From: Candidatus Stahliibacteriota bacterium
GTDB lineage: Bacteria > Hydrothermota > Tepidihabitantia > SM23-42
Reading direction: 5' to 3'
Length of the DNA stretch: 37,067 bases
NCBI GenBank assembly: GCA_030602565.1
Contig: JAUVZL010000026.1
Span: 1-37,067 of the forward strand
Shown here: one piece after another, positions 1 to 8,412 of the stretch
How positions within the stretch are numbered: the first letter of the stretch is position 1
How the letters are laid out: each line of letters opens with the position of its first letter
The notes under the pieces: generated by a model
Told to the model about the DNA's origin: nothing
Databases searched by the model: none
What the model saw: the letters and a program-made list of their open reading frames with translations, nothing else
Position numbers and translations under genes: made by a program

Positions 1-1
1 A

Positions 2-1300
2 AATGGACGTACTGCATGTGTATTTTCTGAAGATTTTACAGTATTCGGTGGTTCCCTGTCAAAGACATATGCCGAGAAGATATGTAAATTACAGGACCTG
101 GCACTCAAAATGGGATGTCCAATTATCGGTCTCAAAGATTCGGGTGGGGCAAGGATCCAAGAAGGGGTGGATAGTCTTGCCGGTTACACTGATGTTTTCT
201 TAAGGAATGTGCTTTCTGCAGGAGTCGTACCCCAGATTTCAGCGATCATGGGTCCGTGTGCAGGCGGTGCAGTTTATTCTCCAGCAATGACCGATTTTGT
301 CATAATGGTAATGGGTTCTTTGATGTTTTTGACTGGGCCAGACGTTGTTAAGGCAGCAACTCATGAGGATGTTACATTTGAGGAACTCGGCGGCGCAATG
401 GTTCATAATGAAAAATCAGGTGTTGCACATTTTGCAGCTGAATCAGAAGTCGAATGTATCGAGTTGATTAAAAATTTACTGTCGTTCATACCTAATAATA
501 ATCTTGAAGACCCTCCTTTTGTTGAATCGACTGATGATATAAATCGTATGGATAAGGAACTGGATAAGATTGTTCCAGATAGCCCAAATAAACCATATGA
601 TATGCATGAGGTAATAAAAAAATTAATTGATAATGGTGATTTCTTGGAGGTTCATAAACATTATGCAAAAAATTTGATTGTTGGTTTTGCAAAATTCAAT
701 GGCAAGTCAGTTGGTATTGTTGCAAATCAACCAGCAGTCCTTGCCGGAGTTTTGGATATAGATTCGGCAATGAAAGGTGCACGATTCGTGCGTTTTTGTG
801 ATTGTTTTAATATTCCGATTGTAACCTTTGTTGATGTTCCAGGATTTTTACCCGGGACTGCCCAGGAATGGGGCGGCGTTATTAAGAACGGTGCGAAACT
901 TCTTTATGCTTTTTGCGAGGCGACCGTGCCGAGGGTGACCGTGATCACGCGCAAGGCATATGGCGGTGCTTATTGTGTTATGAGTTCAAAACACACTCGT
1001 GCTGACATGAATTTTGCCTGGCCCAGCGCAGAAATCGCAGTAATGGGTCCTGCTGGTGCAGTCAAGATTCTGTATAGAAAGGAGCTTAAACAAGCAAAAG
1101 ATCCAAAGGCATTAGAAAAGAAGCTCGTTGATGAATATACAGAAAAGTTTGCAAATCCTTTTGTGACCGCAAGTAAAGGTTATATCGATGCGATAATAAA
1201 ACCATCTGAAACAAGACCAAGGATTATAGAGGCTCTTGATATGATCGAGAACAAACGCGATACCAATCCGCCGAGAAAACATGGGAATATACCGTTATAA
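2..1300 (+). CDS. pccB: Propionyl-CoA carboxylase, carboxyltransferase (beta) subunit, 5' end outside the window
   Basis: Transfers the carboxyl group from carboxybiotin to propionyl-CoA, giving methylmalonyl-CoA. About 432 residues are visible. The reading frame is open from base 2 with no start codon, and by comparison with the usual 510-520 residues about 80 N-terminal residues are missing. Crotonase-fold carboxyltransferase motifs are clear: a [10 protein letters not shown] segment near base 137, [16 protein letters not shown] near base 250, a TGPDVVK segment near base 333 typical of propionyl-CoA carboxylases, and the C-terminal half with DVPGFLPG and the [12 protein letters not shown] glycine-rich loop. 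An ATG at 110 is internal, since the conserved sequence runs upstream of it. It is followed by its biotin carboxylase, biotin carrier and methylmalonyl-CoA mutase, which supports propionyl-CoA as substrate. Acetyl-CoA or butyryl-CoA use cannot be excluded. Confidence 0.93.
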   Translation, partial: NGRTACVFSEDFTVFGGSLSKTYAEKICKLQDLALKMGCPIIGLKDSGGARIQEGVDSLAGYTDVFLRNVLSAGVVPQISAIMGPCAGGAVYSPAMTDFVIMVMGSLMFLTGPDVVKAATHEDVTFEELGGAMVHNEKSGVAHFAAESEVECIELIKNLLSFIPNNNLEDPPFVESTDDINRMDKELDKIVPDSPNKPYDMHEVIKKLIDNGDFLEVHKHYAKNLIVGFAKFNGKSVGIVANQPAVLAGVLDIDSAMKGARFVRFCDCFNIPIVTFVDVPGFLPGTAQEWGGVIKNGAKLLYAFCEATVPRVTVITRKAYGGAYCVMSSKHTRADMNFAWPSAEIAVMGPAGAVKILYRKELKQAKDPKALEKKLVDEYTEKFANPFVTASKGYIDAIIKPSETRPRIIEALDMIENKRDTNPPRKHGNIPL

Positions 1301-1302
1301 AA

Positions 1303-1380
1303 CACCTAAATACCTAAATACCAAAATGCCTAAACAAATACAGATATTTAAACATCTAAATACCTAAAAATCCATAAAGG
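1303..1380 (+). repeat. Family A repeat copy 1 (CCTAAATA units, no gene)
   Basis: The spacer between pccB and the biotin carboxylase gene is made almost entirely of CCTAAATA-like units (ACACCTAAATACCTAAATAC and variants ATGCCTAAAC, CATCTAAATACCTAAAA). All are in the same orientation as the 5' arm of the copy at 4982. It ends about 10 bases before the start codon at 1388. Unlike the copies at 4982 and 22215, it lacks the inverted TTTAGGTATTTGCTT arm. Confidence 0.8.
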
Positions 1381-1387
1381 AAAAAAA

Positions 1388-2887
1388 ATGTTTAAAAAAA
1401 TTCTTGTTGCCAATCGTGGGGAGATTGCGGTCAGAGTACTCAGGGCGTGCCGCGAAATGAGTATTTCATCAGCGACAGTCTTTTCTGATGCTGATCGGAC
1501 TGCTTTACACACCCGTTATGCTGATGAAGTCTATCACCTGGGTCCAGCACCAGCTGCAGAGAGTTATTTAAGGATTGATAAGATCATTGAGGTTGCCAAA
1601 CGTGCAAAGGTAGAGGCGATTCATCCAGGCTATGGATTTCTTGCTGAGAACACAGGTTTTGCTGAAGCCTGTGAAGCATCAGGTATTGTATTCATTGGTC
1701 CAACGTCAAAAGCAATAAGGCTATTGGGCGATAAGATCATCTCGAAAAAAACGATGAGCGATGTGGGTATACCAGTTATTCCAGGAAGTGGCGGTGCCGT
1801 GGTTGATGAATCAGAAGCTCAGACCATGGCTAAACAGATAGGTTTCCCCGTATTTATAAAAGCAGCGGGCGGTGGTGGCGGAAAGGGGATGCGTGTTGTA
1901 AGAGAGATGAAGGAGTTGACCAGCGCCATGAAACAGGCTGTTAGCGAAGCGCAGTCTGCCTTTGGTAACCCAACTGTGTTCATAGAGAAATTCCTTGAAG
2001 CACCCCGTCACATTGAATTCCAGATCCTTGCAGATCATCACGGCAATGTCGTGCATCTTTTTGAAAGAGAGTGTTCGGTCCAGCGGCGTCACCAGAAATT
2101 GATCGAGGAATCGCCGTCTGCGATTATGACCCCGGACTTGCGTGCCAGGATGGGGCAGGCAGCAGTTCAGGCGGTAAAGGCATCCAACTATACGAATGCC
2201 GGTACGGTTGAGTTCATGGTCGACAAGAACAGAAGTTTCTATTTTTTAGAAATGAATACACGGTTACAGGTGGAACACCCAGTTACTGAGTTAATTACTG
2301 GTATTGATATTGTTAAGGAGCAGTTCAAGATTGCGGCTGGGCAACGACTGTCAATAAAACAAGATGGAATTAGAATGAATGGTGCGGCTATTGAATGTCG
2401 TATTTCTGCTGAAGATCCTGAGAACAATTTTGCGCCGTCGACTGGTAGGATTGTAGAGATCATTGAACCTGGTGGTCCAGGCGTTAGAATTGACAGCGGC
2501 GTTTATGAGGGGTTTGAAGTACCGATCTACTATGATCCTCTTATCGCCAAACTTCTGGTCTGGGCAACATCAAGGGATCAAGTGATAAAAAGGGCGAAGC
2601 GAGCCCTTAAAGAGTACTCGATAAGAGGAATTAAGACCTCAATTCCTTTTCATCTTTTGGTCATGAACACCCCTGAATTCATTAAAGGTGAGTACGATAC
2701 TACATTTATTGATAAGGTTCTGGGTAAGGTGAAATACAAAAAAGAGAACCATGAAGTGGCGGCAATCGCCGCAGCTATTGGGCGAATTTTAAAGGAAAAA
2801 CGAGCAAAGATTTCAGAAGCAAAAAAAGAGGCTGGTGTCAACCCGTGGAAATTATCAGCAAGGCAGATGGGGTTAAGGAATATGTAG
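1388..2887 (+). CDS. pccA: Biotin carboxylase subunit of acyl-CoA (propionyl-CoA) carboxylase
   Basis: ATP-dependent carboxylation of biotin on the carrier protein encoded next. It has 499 residues, close to stand-alone biotin carboxylases (about 450) with a short extra tail. It starts with the family N-terminus MFKKILVANRGEIAVRV. It has the ATP-grasp glycine loop GGGGGKGM near residues 159-166, RHIEFQILAD near residue 207, and the catalytic MNTRLQVEHP segment with Arg292 at the same number as in E. coli AccC. The biotin carrier is a separate gene 32 bases downstream, so the alpha chain is split. The start is the ATG at 1388 with AAGG upstream. Its position between pccB, the carrier and the mutase points to the propionyl-CoA enzyme. 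Confidence 0.93.
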   Translation: MFKKILVANRGEIAVRVLRACREMSISSATVFSDADRTALHTRYADEVYHLGPAPAAESYLRIDKIIEVAKRAKVEAIHPGYGFLAENTGFAEACEASGIVFIGPTSKAIRLLGDKIISKKTMSDVGIPVIPGSGGAVVDESEAQTMAKQIGFPVFIKAAGGGGGKGMRVVREMKELTSAMKQAVSEAQSAFGNPTVFIEKFLEAPRHIEFQILADHHGNVVHLFERECSVQRRHQKLIEESPSAIMTPDLRARMGQAAVQAVKASNYTNAGTVEFMVDKNRSFYFLEMNTRLQVEHPVTELITGIDIVKEQFKIAAGQRLSIKQDGIRMNGAAIECRISAEDPENNFAPSTGRIVEIIEPGGPGVRIDSGVYEGFEVPIYYDPLIAKLLVWATSRDQVIKRAKRALKEYSIRGIKTSIPFHLLVMNTPEFIKGEYDTTFIDKVLGKVKYKKENHEVAAIAAAIGRILKEKRAKISEAKKEAGVNPWKLSARQMGLRNM

Positions 2888-2889
2888 CG

Positions 2890-2905
2890 GTTTGATTTAT
2901 CAAAC
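2890..2905 (+). other. Hairpin just after the biotin carboxylase stop codon
   Basis: A perfect 7-bp inverted repeat GTTTGAT / ATCAAAC with a TT spacer lies two bases after the TAG stop at 2885-2887. It has no T-run, so it is not a classical terminator, and the carrier gene starts only 15 bases on. A processing or mRNA-stability role is possible but unproven. Confidence 0.5.
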
Positions 2906-2919
2906 AAAACACATAAAAA

Positions 2920-3411
2920 ATGGCTTATATAACTAAAATAGATAATAAAGAATTCAAGGTAGACCTAAAACAAGAAGGTAAAGATTTTAAGGTCTACTTA
3001 GATGGTAAAGAAATAAAGGTTGAGGTAGCCCATGAACAAGGCGCTCAGTTGACTTTAATAGTTGACGACAAACCATTCAATGTTATTCTAGAAACCGACG
3101 ACCTTATTGTCGTTGCAGGTGAATCATACAACGTGGAGATATTTGATGAACAAGTAGAGAAATTCATGAAGGCAAGCACGGGCAAATCTGAAAAGCGGGA
3201 ATTGGCAGTGAAAGCAGCGATGCCAGGTTTGATTATCGAGGTGACTGTTAAGCAAGGTGACAAAGTTACCGAGGGACAAGGTTTGCTCATAATTGAAGCG
3301 ATGAAGATGCAGAACGAGATGCAAACGCCAAGAGATGGCGTTGTCAAAACGATAAAAGTGAAAAAAGGTCAAACTGTTAATAGCGGAGAGACACTGATTA
3401 TAATAGAATGA
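2920..3411 (+). CDS. Biotin carboxyl carrier protein of the propionyl-CoA carboxylase
   Basis: A 163-residue carrier. Residues 1-85 are beta-rich and resemble the biotin-carboxylase/carboxyltransferase linking (BT-like) region found in propionyl-CoA carboxylase alpha chains. Residues 95-163 are a biotinyl/lipoyl domain with the EAMKMQNE motif; Lys129 is the biotin attachment site and should be modified by the BirA-like ligase at 27079. A short lysine/serine-rich linker joins the two parts. It swings between the biotin carboxylase (1388) and the carboxyltransferase (2). A homologous carrier at 22310 serves the second carboxylase. No good Shine-Dalgarno is visible; the ATG at 2920 is the first in frame. 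Confidence 0.92.
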   Translation: MAYITKIDNKEFKVDLKQEGKDFKVYLDGKEIKVEVAHEQGAQLTLIVDDKPFNVILETDDLIVVAGESYNVEIFDEQVEKFMKASTGKSEKRELAVKAAMPGLIIEVTVKQGDKVTEGQGLLIIEAMKMQNEMQTPRDGVVKTIKVKKGQTVNSGETLIIIE

Positions 3412-3430
3412 AATGATACTGCGTTAAATT

Positions 3431-4981
3431 ATGCTTTTTTCTCCAGATGACATAAAAGATCTGAACTACAAGGAAGACCTTGGTAAGCCTGGTGAGTATC
3501 CATTTACGCGTGGGGTATATCCCACAATGTATACGGGTCGGCTATGGACTATGCGCCAGTATGCCGGTTATGCGACCGCTGAAGAATCGAATCGTCGCTA
3601 CTGTTATTTACTGAAACAGGGGCAGACAGGTCTATCTGTTGCATTTGATTTACCAACCCAGATGGGTTATGATTCGGACCATGAACTGGCGACTGGTGAG
3701 GTGGGTAAGACCGGTGTTGCCATTGATACACTTGAGGATATGGAGATACTGTTTAAAGGAATACCGCTTGATAGAGTGAGTACGTCAATGACAATCAATG
3801 CTACCGCGGCAATTCTTCTGGCAATGTATATTGCAGTTGGTGAAAAGCAGGGCGTGCCAAAAGAGAGATTATCCGGTACTGTTCAGAATGATATCCTTAA
3901 GGAGTATATTGCGCGCGGCACATACATATATCCGCCTACAGCATCGATAAAGATTACTGTCGATATCATGAGATATTGCAGCAAGTCCCTGCCCAGGTGG
4001 AACACGATTTCTGTTTCCGGGTATCATATAAGAGAAGCCGGCGCAACTGCAGTACAAGAGCTTGCTTTCACACTTGCAAACGGAATGGCTTATGTGCAGT
4101 ATGCAATTGAGCGGGGTGGACTTGATGTGGATTCGTTTGCGCCGCGTATTTCATTTTTCTTTAATGCACACAATAATTTCTTTGAAGAAATTGCCAAGTT
4201 TAGAGCTGCCAGGAGGATCTGGGCGCGTGCCATGAAAGAACGATTCGACGCAAAGAACCCGAAGTCGTGGATGCTTCGATTCCACACTCAGACTGCCGGT
4301 TCAACATTGACTGCCCAGGAACCTGATAATAATGCGATACGTGTTGCATTACAGGCACTCGCTGCAGTTCTGGGCGGGACCCAGAGTCTGCATACGAATT
4401 CGCGCGATGAAGCCTTGACCCTGCCCACTGAGGAATCAGTTGTACTTGCCCTGCGCACTCAGCAGCTCATTGCATACGAAAGCAGAATCCCAGATGTGAT
4501 TGATCCTTTAGGTGGATCTTATTATATCGAGTCATTAACAGATACTATTGAAAAAGAGGTGAATGAGCATCTAAAGAAGATTGATTCGATGGGTGGCGTT
4601 CTAATTGCTATTGAGAAAGGATATTTTCAGGAGGAAATCCACCGCAGTGCATATGAGTATCAAAAAGCCATTGAACAAGATGATATAAGTGTGATTGGCG
4701 TAAACAAATTCGCGTCTTCTGATGAAGGGAAGAAGTTCACGACAATGAGGGTTTCGTCTAAAACAGTGAAGAAACAGCTGCAAAGGATTAAACGCGTTAA
4801 AGCTAGGCGTAATAACGCAAGGGTGAAATCGCTGCTGAAAAAATTAGAGGGATCAGCGATTAATAATGAAAACTTGATGGAACCAATCTTGGCGTGCGTG
4901 AAGGCGTATGCTACAATTGGTGAAATTTCAGATACGTTGAGAGACGTTTATGGAGAATATAAAGAGAAGAACATATTCTAG
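3431..4981 (+). CDS. Methylmalonyl-CoA mutase, catalytic (large) chain without B12-binding domain
   Basis: Adenosylcobalamin-dependent rearrangement of (R)-methylmalonyl-CoA to succinyl-CoA. It has 516 residues and covers only the substrate-binding TIM barrel; the B12-binding domain must be a separate subunit, which is not in the window. Visible motifs are [17 protein letters not shown] with Tyr44 (equivalent to Tyr89 of the Propionibacterium enzyme, which favours methylmalonyl-CoA over 2-hydroxyisobutyryl- or isobutyryl-CoA), [19 protein letters not shown] with His199 (equivalent to His244), [14 protein letters not shown] and [12 protein letters not shown]. This split layout is common in archaea and many anaerobes. 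It follows the propionyl-CoA carboxylase genes by 20 bases; the epimerase lies at 7969 and the cobalamin adenosyltransferase at 27783. Confidence 0.94.
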   Translation: MLFSPDDIKDLNYKEDLGKPGEYPFTRGVYPTMYTGRLWTMRQYAGYATAEESNRRYCYLLKQGQTGLSVAFDLPTQMGYDSDHELATGEVGKTGVAIDTLEDMEILFKGIPLDRVSTSMTINATAAILLAMYIAVGEKQGVPKERLSGTVQNDILKEYIARGTYIYPPTASIKITVDIMRYCSKSLPRWNTISVSGYHIREAGATAVQELAFTLANGMAYVQYAIERGGLDVDSFAPRISFFFNAHNNFFEEIAKFRAARRIWARAMKERFDAKNPKSWMLRFHTQTAGSTLTAQEPDNNAIRVALQALAAVLGGTQSLHTNSRDEALTLPTEESVVLALRTQQLIAYESRIPDVIDPLGGSYYIESLTDTIEKEVNEHLKKIDSMGGVLIAIEKGYFQEEIHRSAYEYQKAIEQDDISVIGVNKFASSDEGKKFTTMRVSSKTVKKQLQRIKRVKARRNNARVKSLLKKLEGSAINNENLMEPILACVKAYATIGEISDTLRDVYGEYKEKNIF

Positions 4982-5438
4982 ATGCCTAAAATACCTAAAC
5001 ACCTAAATGCCTAAAAAAGTTGCGAAGAAATACAGTGTGAGTGATAAACTAAAAGAAAGAGCTTACAGATTTGCATTAAGTATCTTAGAACTCGCTGCAA
5101 TGTTGCCTAATACTGACGAAGGTCGGATTATAAGAAGGCAGCTTTGTAAATCAGGTACATCAGTTGGTTCTAATTTAGAAGAAGCAGATGGTTCCTTAAC
5201 ATTGAATGATTTTATATATAGGGTCGATATTGCTTTTAAAGAAGCTAAAGAGACAAGATATTGGTTACGAATAGTGATTGCCCGAAAATTATTAAAGGAA
5301 AAAGTAGTTGTGCCTCATCTTGGTGAGTGTGTTGAGCTTATAAAAATTCTGTCGACAATTATCTACAAATGTTTAAAATAGATTTTAGGTGTTTAGGTAT
5401 TTTGGACTTTTAGGTATTTGCTTCTAAAAGGAGGTTTT
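4982..5438 (+). repeat. Family A repeat copy 2, enclosing a four-helix-bundle gene
   Basis: The 5' arm (4982-5016) is CCTAAAATACCTAAACACCT-like. The 3' arm (5382-5424) is its inverse, TTTTAGGTGTTTAGGTATTTTGG plus TTTTAGGTATTTGCTT. Bases 4988-5007 and 5384-5403 are exact reverse complements over 20 bases. The enclosed gene begins inside the 5' arm (its first codons ATG CCT AAA AAA are repeat sequence) and stops at 5381, where the 3' arm begins. A ribosome-binding site (AAAGGAGG) for the next gene follows immediately. This is a gene-bearing version of the gene-less copy at 22215. Confidence 0.85.
5007..5381 (+). CDS. Four-helix-bundle protein (23S rRNA intervening-sequence / bAvd-like family)
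   Basis: A 124-residue, strongly helical, basic protein. It carries the family signature SGTSVGSNLEEADGS (residues about 50-64) and later FKEAKETRYWL (about residues 79-89). The family (S23/IVS four-helix bundle) includes proteins encoded in 23S rRNA intervening sequences and the accessory protein of diversity-generating retroelements; most members have no known function. No reverse transcriptase or variable repeat is nearby. The gene fills the space between the two arms of a family A repeat, and its first codons are repeat sequence, so it looks like the cargo of a small mobile element rather than part of the surrounding metabolic operon. Confidence 0.88.
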   Translation: MPKKVAKKYSVSDKLKERAYRFALSILELAAMLPNTDEGRIIRRQLCKSGTSVGSNLEEADGSLTLNDFIYRVDIAFKEAKETRYWLRIVIARKLLKEKVVVPHLGECVELIKILSTIIYKCLK

Positions 5439-6527
5439 ATGATTTTCGGTATTCCTCGAGAAATTCCGCCTTTTAAAAACACGCCGGAATATAGAGTTGG
5501 TTTTTCTCCTATGGCAGCAAAGGAACTTATGTTATACGGCGCAAAATTCTATGTTGAATCAAAAGCCGGTGAAGGTGCAGGGTTCCCAGACGAAGACTAT
5601 GAAAAAGCTGGTGCAACTATTGTTTACTCAAAGGAAGAAGCCTATCGACGAGCAGATATTGTCCTGAAGGTCAGAAGACCTCAACAAGAAGAATACCCGT
5701 ATATGAATGAGGGACAGATCTTAATGGGTTTTATCCATATGGTCACTGCTCGCAAAGCTTTTATTAAAACTGTTCAGGACAAAAAAATGACCATCATCGG
5801 CTATGAAATAATGCAAAATGAGGATGGTCGACTTCCTGTCGTTATACCGATGAGTGAGATAGCCGGTAAGCTTTCAGTGCAGATCGCTGGTAGATTATTA
5901 GAATCACCAGGTGGGGGAAGAGGTATTCTACTGGGTGGCATAGCTGGTATCCCACCAGCTGAAGTCGTGATCCTGGGCGCTGGTACTTTAGGTTGTAATG
6001 CTGCAAAATCTTTTGCCTTTTCTGGTGCCAATGTTTATGTGCTGGATGTCGTTCGTGATAAGCTCGATAGTCTGGTATGCCAAACCAGTGGTAGTCGGAT
6101 CACCACAATGTTTTCTACCAAACATAATATTGAAAAACTTCTCAAGTTTGCTGACGTTGTGATTTGTGCTGTTCTGGAACCAGGTAAACGCTCACCGATT
6201 CTCATTACAAAAGAAATGGTGAGTTCAATGCGTCCTGGTGCGGTTTTGATCGATTTCTCTATTGATCAGGGTGGTTGTTCTGAGACGTCGAAGATATCAC
6301 CGAGCGGTCAGTTTATCTACACGGTTGATGGGGTTATTCATTTCTGCATGCCGAACGCGACAACGCTCGTTGCTCGGACTGCGACACACACAATCAGTTC
6401 AGGGATCTATCCGTTTCTTAAGATCTTAACTGAAAAAGGTATAGAAACAACTTTGAAAGAGAACTATGCTTTGAAGCGCGGCATTTATGTCGAGCGTGGT
6501 GTCATCAAGGAGGAGTACAAAATATGA
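5439..6527 (+). CDS. ald: Alanine dehydrogenase / NAD(P)-transhydrogenase-alpha-like oxidoreductase
   Basis: Probably interconverts L-alanine and pyruvate plus ammonium with NAD. The 362 residues match the usual 360-375. The N-terminus MIFGIPREI with Arg19 in the EYRVGFSP segment binds substrate carboxylate. The ILKVRRPQ lysine and the His in GFIHM correspond to the catalytic Lys and His, the GAGTLGC nucleotide-binding loop is at residues 180-186, and DFSIDQGGCSETS holds the catalytic Asp. The C-terminal HFCMPNATTLVARTATH segment is typical. The start is the ATG at 5439, six bases after AAAGGAGG; an upstream in-frame TTG at 5418 is less likely because it lies inside the repeat. It overlaps the CoA-transferase gene by four bases (ATGA), implying coupled translation. 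A related amino-acid dehydrogenase cannot be excluded. Confidence 0.85.
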   Translation: MIFGIPREIPPFKNTPEYRVGFSPMAAKELMLYGAKFYVESKAGEGAGFPDEDYEKAGATIVYSKEEAYRRADIVLKVRRPQQEEYPYMNEGQILMGFIHMVTARKAFIKTVQDKKMTIIGYEIMQNEDGRLPVVIPMSEIAGKLSVQIAGRLLESPGGGRGILLGGIAGIPPAEVVILGAGTLGCNAAKSFAFSGANVYVLDVVRDKLDSLVCQTSGSRITTMFSTKHNIEKLLKFADVVICAVLEPGKRSPILITKEMVSSMRPGAVLIDFSIDQGGCSETSKISPSGQFIYTVDGVIHFCMPNATTLVARTATHTISSGIYPFLKILTEKGIETTLKENYALKRGIYVERGVIKEEYKI

Positions 6528-7819
6528 GCTGGTTCGACGATTATAAAGAAAAAAAATGTTCTATTGATGAAGCTGTTTCGGTTGTCAAAGACAATGACCG
6601 GATCTATGTCAGCGGTAATGCGGCAACTCCATTTGGATTGATGGATGCGCTTGAGAAGCGAAAGGATGAACTGCATAATGTCGAACTTGCGCATGTGTTG
6701 TTATTCGGTGATGAACCTTTGTCAAAGCCCGGTATGGAAGGTCATTTCCGGCACAACTCACTTTTTGTCGGTCCGGCTGACCGTGCAGCAGTCAATGCTG
6801 GTAAAGCAGATTATATTCCGGTTTTTCTCTATGAGATACCGAGTTTTTTTTATACAGGTCTTTTGCCGGTCGATGTGGCTTTTATGCATCTATCACCACC
6901 TGATGAACACGGTTTCATGAGTTATGGTGTTGAATGTCTGGCTTCAAAAGCTGCTGCAGAATCAGCTAAGATCGTGGTCGCCCAAGTCAATGAGAAGATG
7001 CCGCGTGCTCTGGGTGATTCGTTCATTCACGCAACAAGAGTGTCCAAGATAGTTGAGATTTCAAAGGACTTACCTGAGCTGCAGCCCATTCCGTTCACCG
7101 ATGTTGAGAAGAAGATCGGCGCGAATGTTGCCAGTCTGGTCGAAGACGGTTCCACTGTCCAGTTGGGCATTGGCGGCATTCCAAATGCTGCGCTCAAAGC
7201 AATGTTTGATAGAAGAGACCTCGGGGTTCATACTGAGATGGTCTCAGACAGTATAATTGAAGCTATTGAAGCAGGTGTTGTTACCGGTTCGAAAAAAACC
7301 CTGCATACCGGTAAGATTATTGCGACATTTTATTTAGGGACCAAAAAGATCTACGAATTTATCGATAATAACCCAGTATTTGAGACCCACCCATGCGATT
7401 ACACAAACCATCCCTACATAATCGGGCAAAACGAAAAGATGGTTGCGATAAATTCTGCTATAGAAGTCGACCTTACCGGTCAGGTGTGCTCGGATTCTAT
7501 CGGCACAAGGATTTATTCAGGTTTTGGTGGTCAGCTCGATTTTATAAGGGGAGCTGCTCAATCCAAAGGCGGTAAACCGATAATCGCCTTGCCTTCGACT
7601 GCCAAGGGTGGTAAGCTATCCAAGATTGTGCCCACTTTACAGGTCGGTGCAGGTGTAGTGACGACCCGGGCAGATGTCCACTACGTGGTAACAGAATACG
7701 GAATTGCCTATTTGCACGGCAAGAACCTGCGCCAGCGCGCCGAGGCGCTTATTTCCATAGCTCATCCGGATTTCCGTAATGCACTTGAAGAAGAAGCGAA
7801 GAAGAGGAAGCTATTGTAG
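6524..7819 (+). CDS. Acetyl-CoA hydrolase/transferase family CoA-transferase (4-hydroxybutyrate/butyryl-CoA type)
   Basis: Moves CoA between acyl-CoAs and acetate or another short acid through a glutamyl-CoA intermediate. It has 431 residues, like AbfT/Cat1/Cat2 enzymes. Glu238 in the HTEMVSDS segment sits at the same number as the catalytic Glu of 4-hydroxybutyrate CoA-transferase. Other family marks are GIGGIPNA near residue 213 and the C-terminal TEYGIAYLHGKNLRQRAEAL followed by ISIAHPDFR. Its start overlaps the stop of the alanine dehydrogenase by four bases. In this context it could release acetate, propionate or a branched acid at the end of amino-acid fermentation; the actual acyl group cannot be read from sequence. 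Confidence 0.88.
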   Translation: MSWFDDYKEKKCSIDEAVSVVKDNDRIYVSGNAATPFGLMDALEKRKDELHNVELAHVLLFGDEPLSKPGMEGHFRHNSLFVGPADRAAVNAGKADYIPVFLYEIPSFFYTGLLPVDVAFMHLSPPDEHGFMSYGVECLASKAAAESAKIVVAQVNEKMPRALGDSFIHATRVSKIVEISKDLPELQPIPFTDVEKKIGANVASLVEDGSTVQLGIGGIPNAALKAMFDRRDLGVHTEMVSDSIIEAIEAGVVTGSKKTLHTGKIIATFYLGTKKIYEFIDNNPVFETHPCDYTNHPYIIGQNEKMVAINSAIEVDLTGQVCSDSIGTRIYSGFGGQLDFIRGAAQSKGGKPIIALPSTAKGGKLSKIVPTLQVGAGVVTTRADVHYVVTEYGIAYLHGKNLRQRAEALISIAHPDFRNALEEEAKKRKLL

Positions 7820-7868
7820 TCTACTTGTGAAGAAAAAAATGCTTATGGCGTAATGAAATGCAATAGAA

Positions 7869-7951
7869 GTCACCCTGAATTTGTTACCGGGAAAGTCACC
7901 CTGAACTTGTTTCAGGGTCTAACGGAGATGCTGAAACAAGTTCAGCATGAC
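7869..7951 (+). repeat. Family D hairpin repeat (CCTGAACTTGTTTCAGG type)
   Basis: Bases 7901-7915 (CTGAACTTGTTTCAG) and 7931-7945 are exact reverse complements over 15 bases, separated by GGTCTAACGGAGATG. A partial extra copy of the left arm (GTCACCCTGAATTTGTTACC) precedes it at 7869. Hairpins of this wording are widespread in intergenic DNA of unrelated bacteria. It fills most of the space before the epimerase gene. Confidence 0.8.
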
Positions 7952-7968
7952 AGTGTTAAGGGTTTAAG

Positions 7969-8367
7969 ATGAACATGAAACTAGATCATATTGGTATCGC
8001 AGTTAAATCGATTGAAGATAGATTGCACATATGGGAAGATGCGTTGGGTTTGGCTTTAATCAGTGTTGAGGAAATCAAGGATCAAAATGTTAAAGTTGCT
8101 AAGTTGGATATCTGTGGGCCCCATATTGAATTGTTAGAACCAACAAGCGAAGAGAGCGCTGTTTTCAAATTCATAGAAAAAAAGGGTGAAGGATTACACC
8201 ACCTATGTTTTCAAGTGACTGATATTGAAAAGGCACTAGCCAATATGAAAAGCCACAATGTCCGGTTGATCGATGAGGTTCCGAGAATTGGTGCATCAGG
8301 GGAAAAGATCGCTTTTATTCATCCCAAAGATATGGGTGGAGTTTTGATTGAATTGTGCCAAGAATAG
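7969..8367 (+). CDS. mce: Methylmalonyl-CoA epimerase
   Basis: Interconverts (S)- and (R)-methylmalonyl-CoA, linking propionyl-CoA carboxylase to the mutase. It has 132 residues and a vicinal-oxygen-chelate fold. Metal ligands and catalytic residues are visible: His7 in LDHIGIAV, Glu in HIELLEP, His in LHHLCFQV and Glu in GGVLIELCQE. The start at 7969 has AAGGG about ten bases upstream; a second in-frame ATG at 7975 would also leave the fold complete. It lies between the CoA-transferase and the methionine gamma-lyase-like gene. Confidence 0.93.
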   Translation: MNMKLDHIGIAVKSIEDRLHIWEDALGLALISVEEIKDQNVKVAKLDICGPHIELLEPTSEESAVFKFIEKKGEGLHHLCFQVTDIEKALANMKSHNVRLIDEVPRIGASGEKIAFIHPKDMGGVLIELCQE

Positions 8368-8412
8368 GGTTCTAGTACCGTTTCAAATTTTAACAAAATT
8401 CAAGGAGGAATA

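Noticed and set aside
3-203. Small + strand frame at the window start
   Set aside because: It is out of frame with the carboxyltransferase, whose conserved sequence reads through the same bases from position 2.
1303-1380. CRISPR array in the regularly spaced CCTAAATA units
   Set aside because: Units are 8-10 bases with no unique spacers and no cas gene is present; they are simple repeat arms.
5007-5381. Diversity-generating retroelement accessory gene
   Set aside because: No reverse transcriptase, template repeat or variable repeat is visible nearby; only the four-helix-bundle protein fold is shared.
7901-7945. Intrinsic terminator after the CoA-transferase gene
   Set aside because: The 15-bp stem has no T-run after it and matches a widespread intergenic repeat rather than a terminator.
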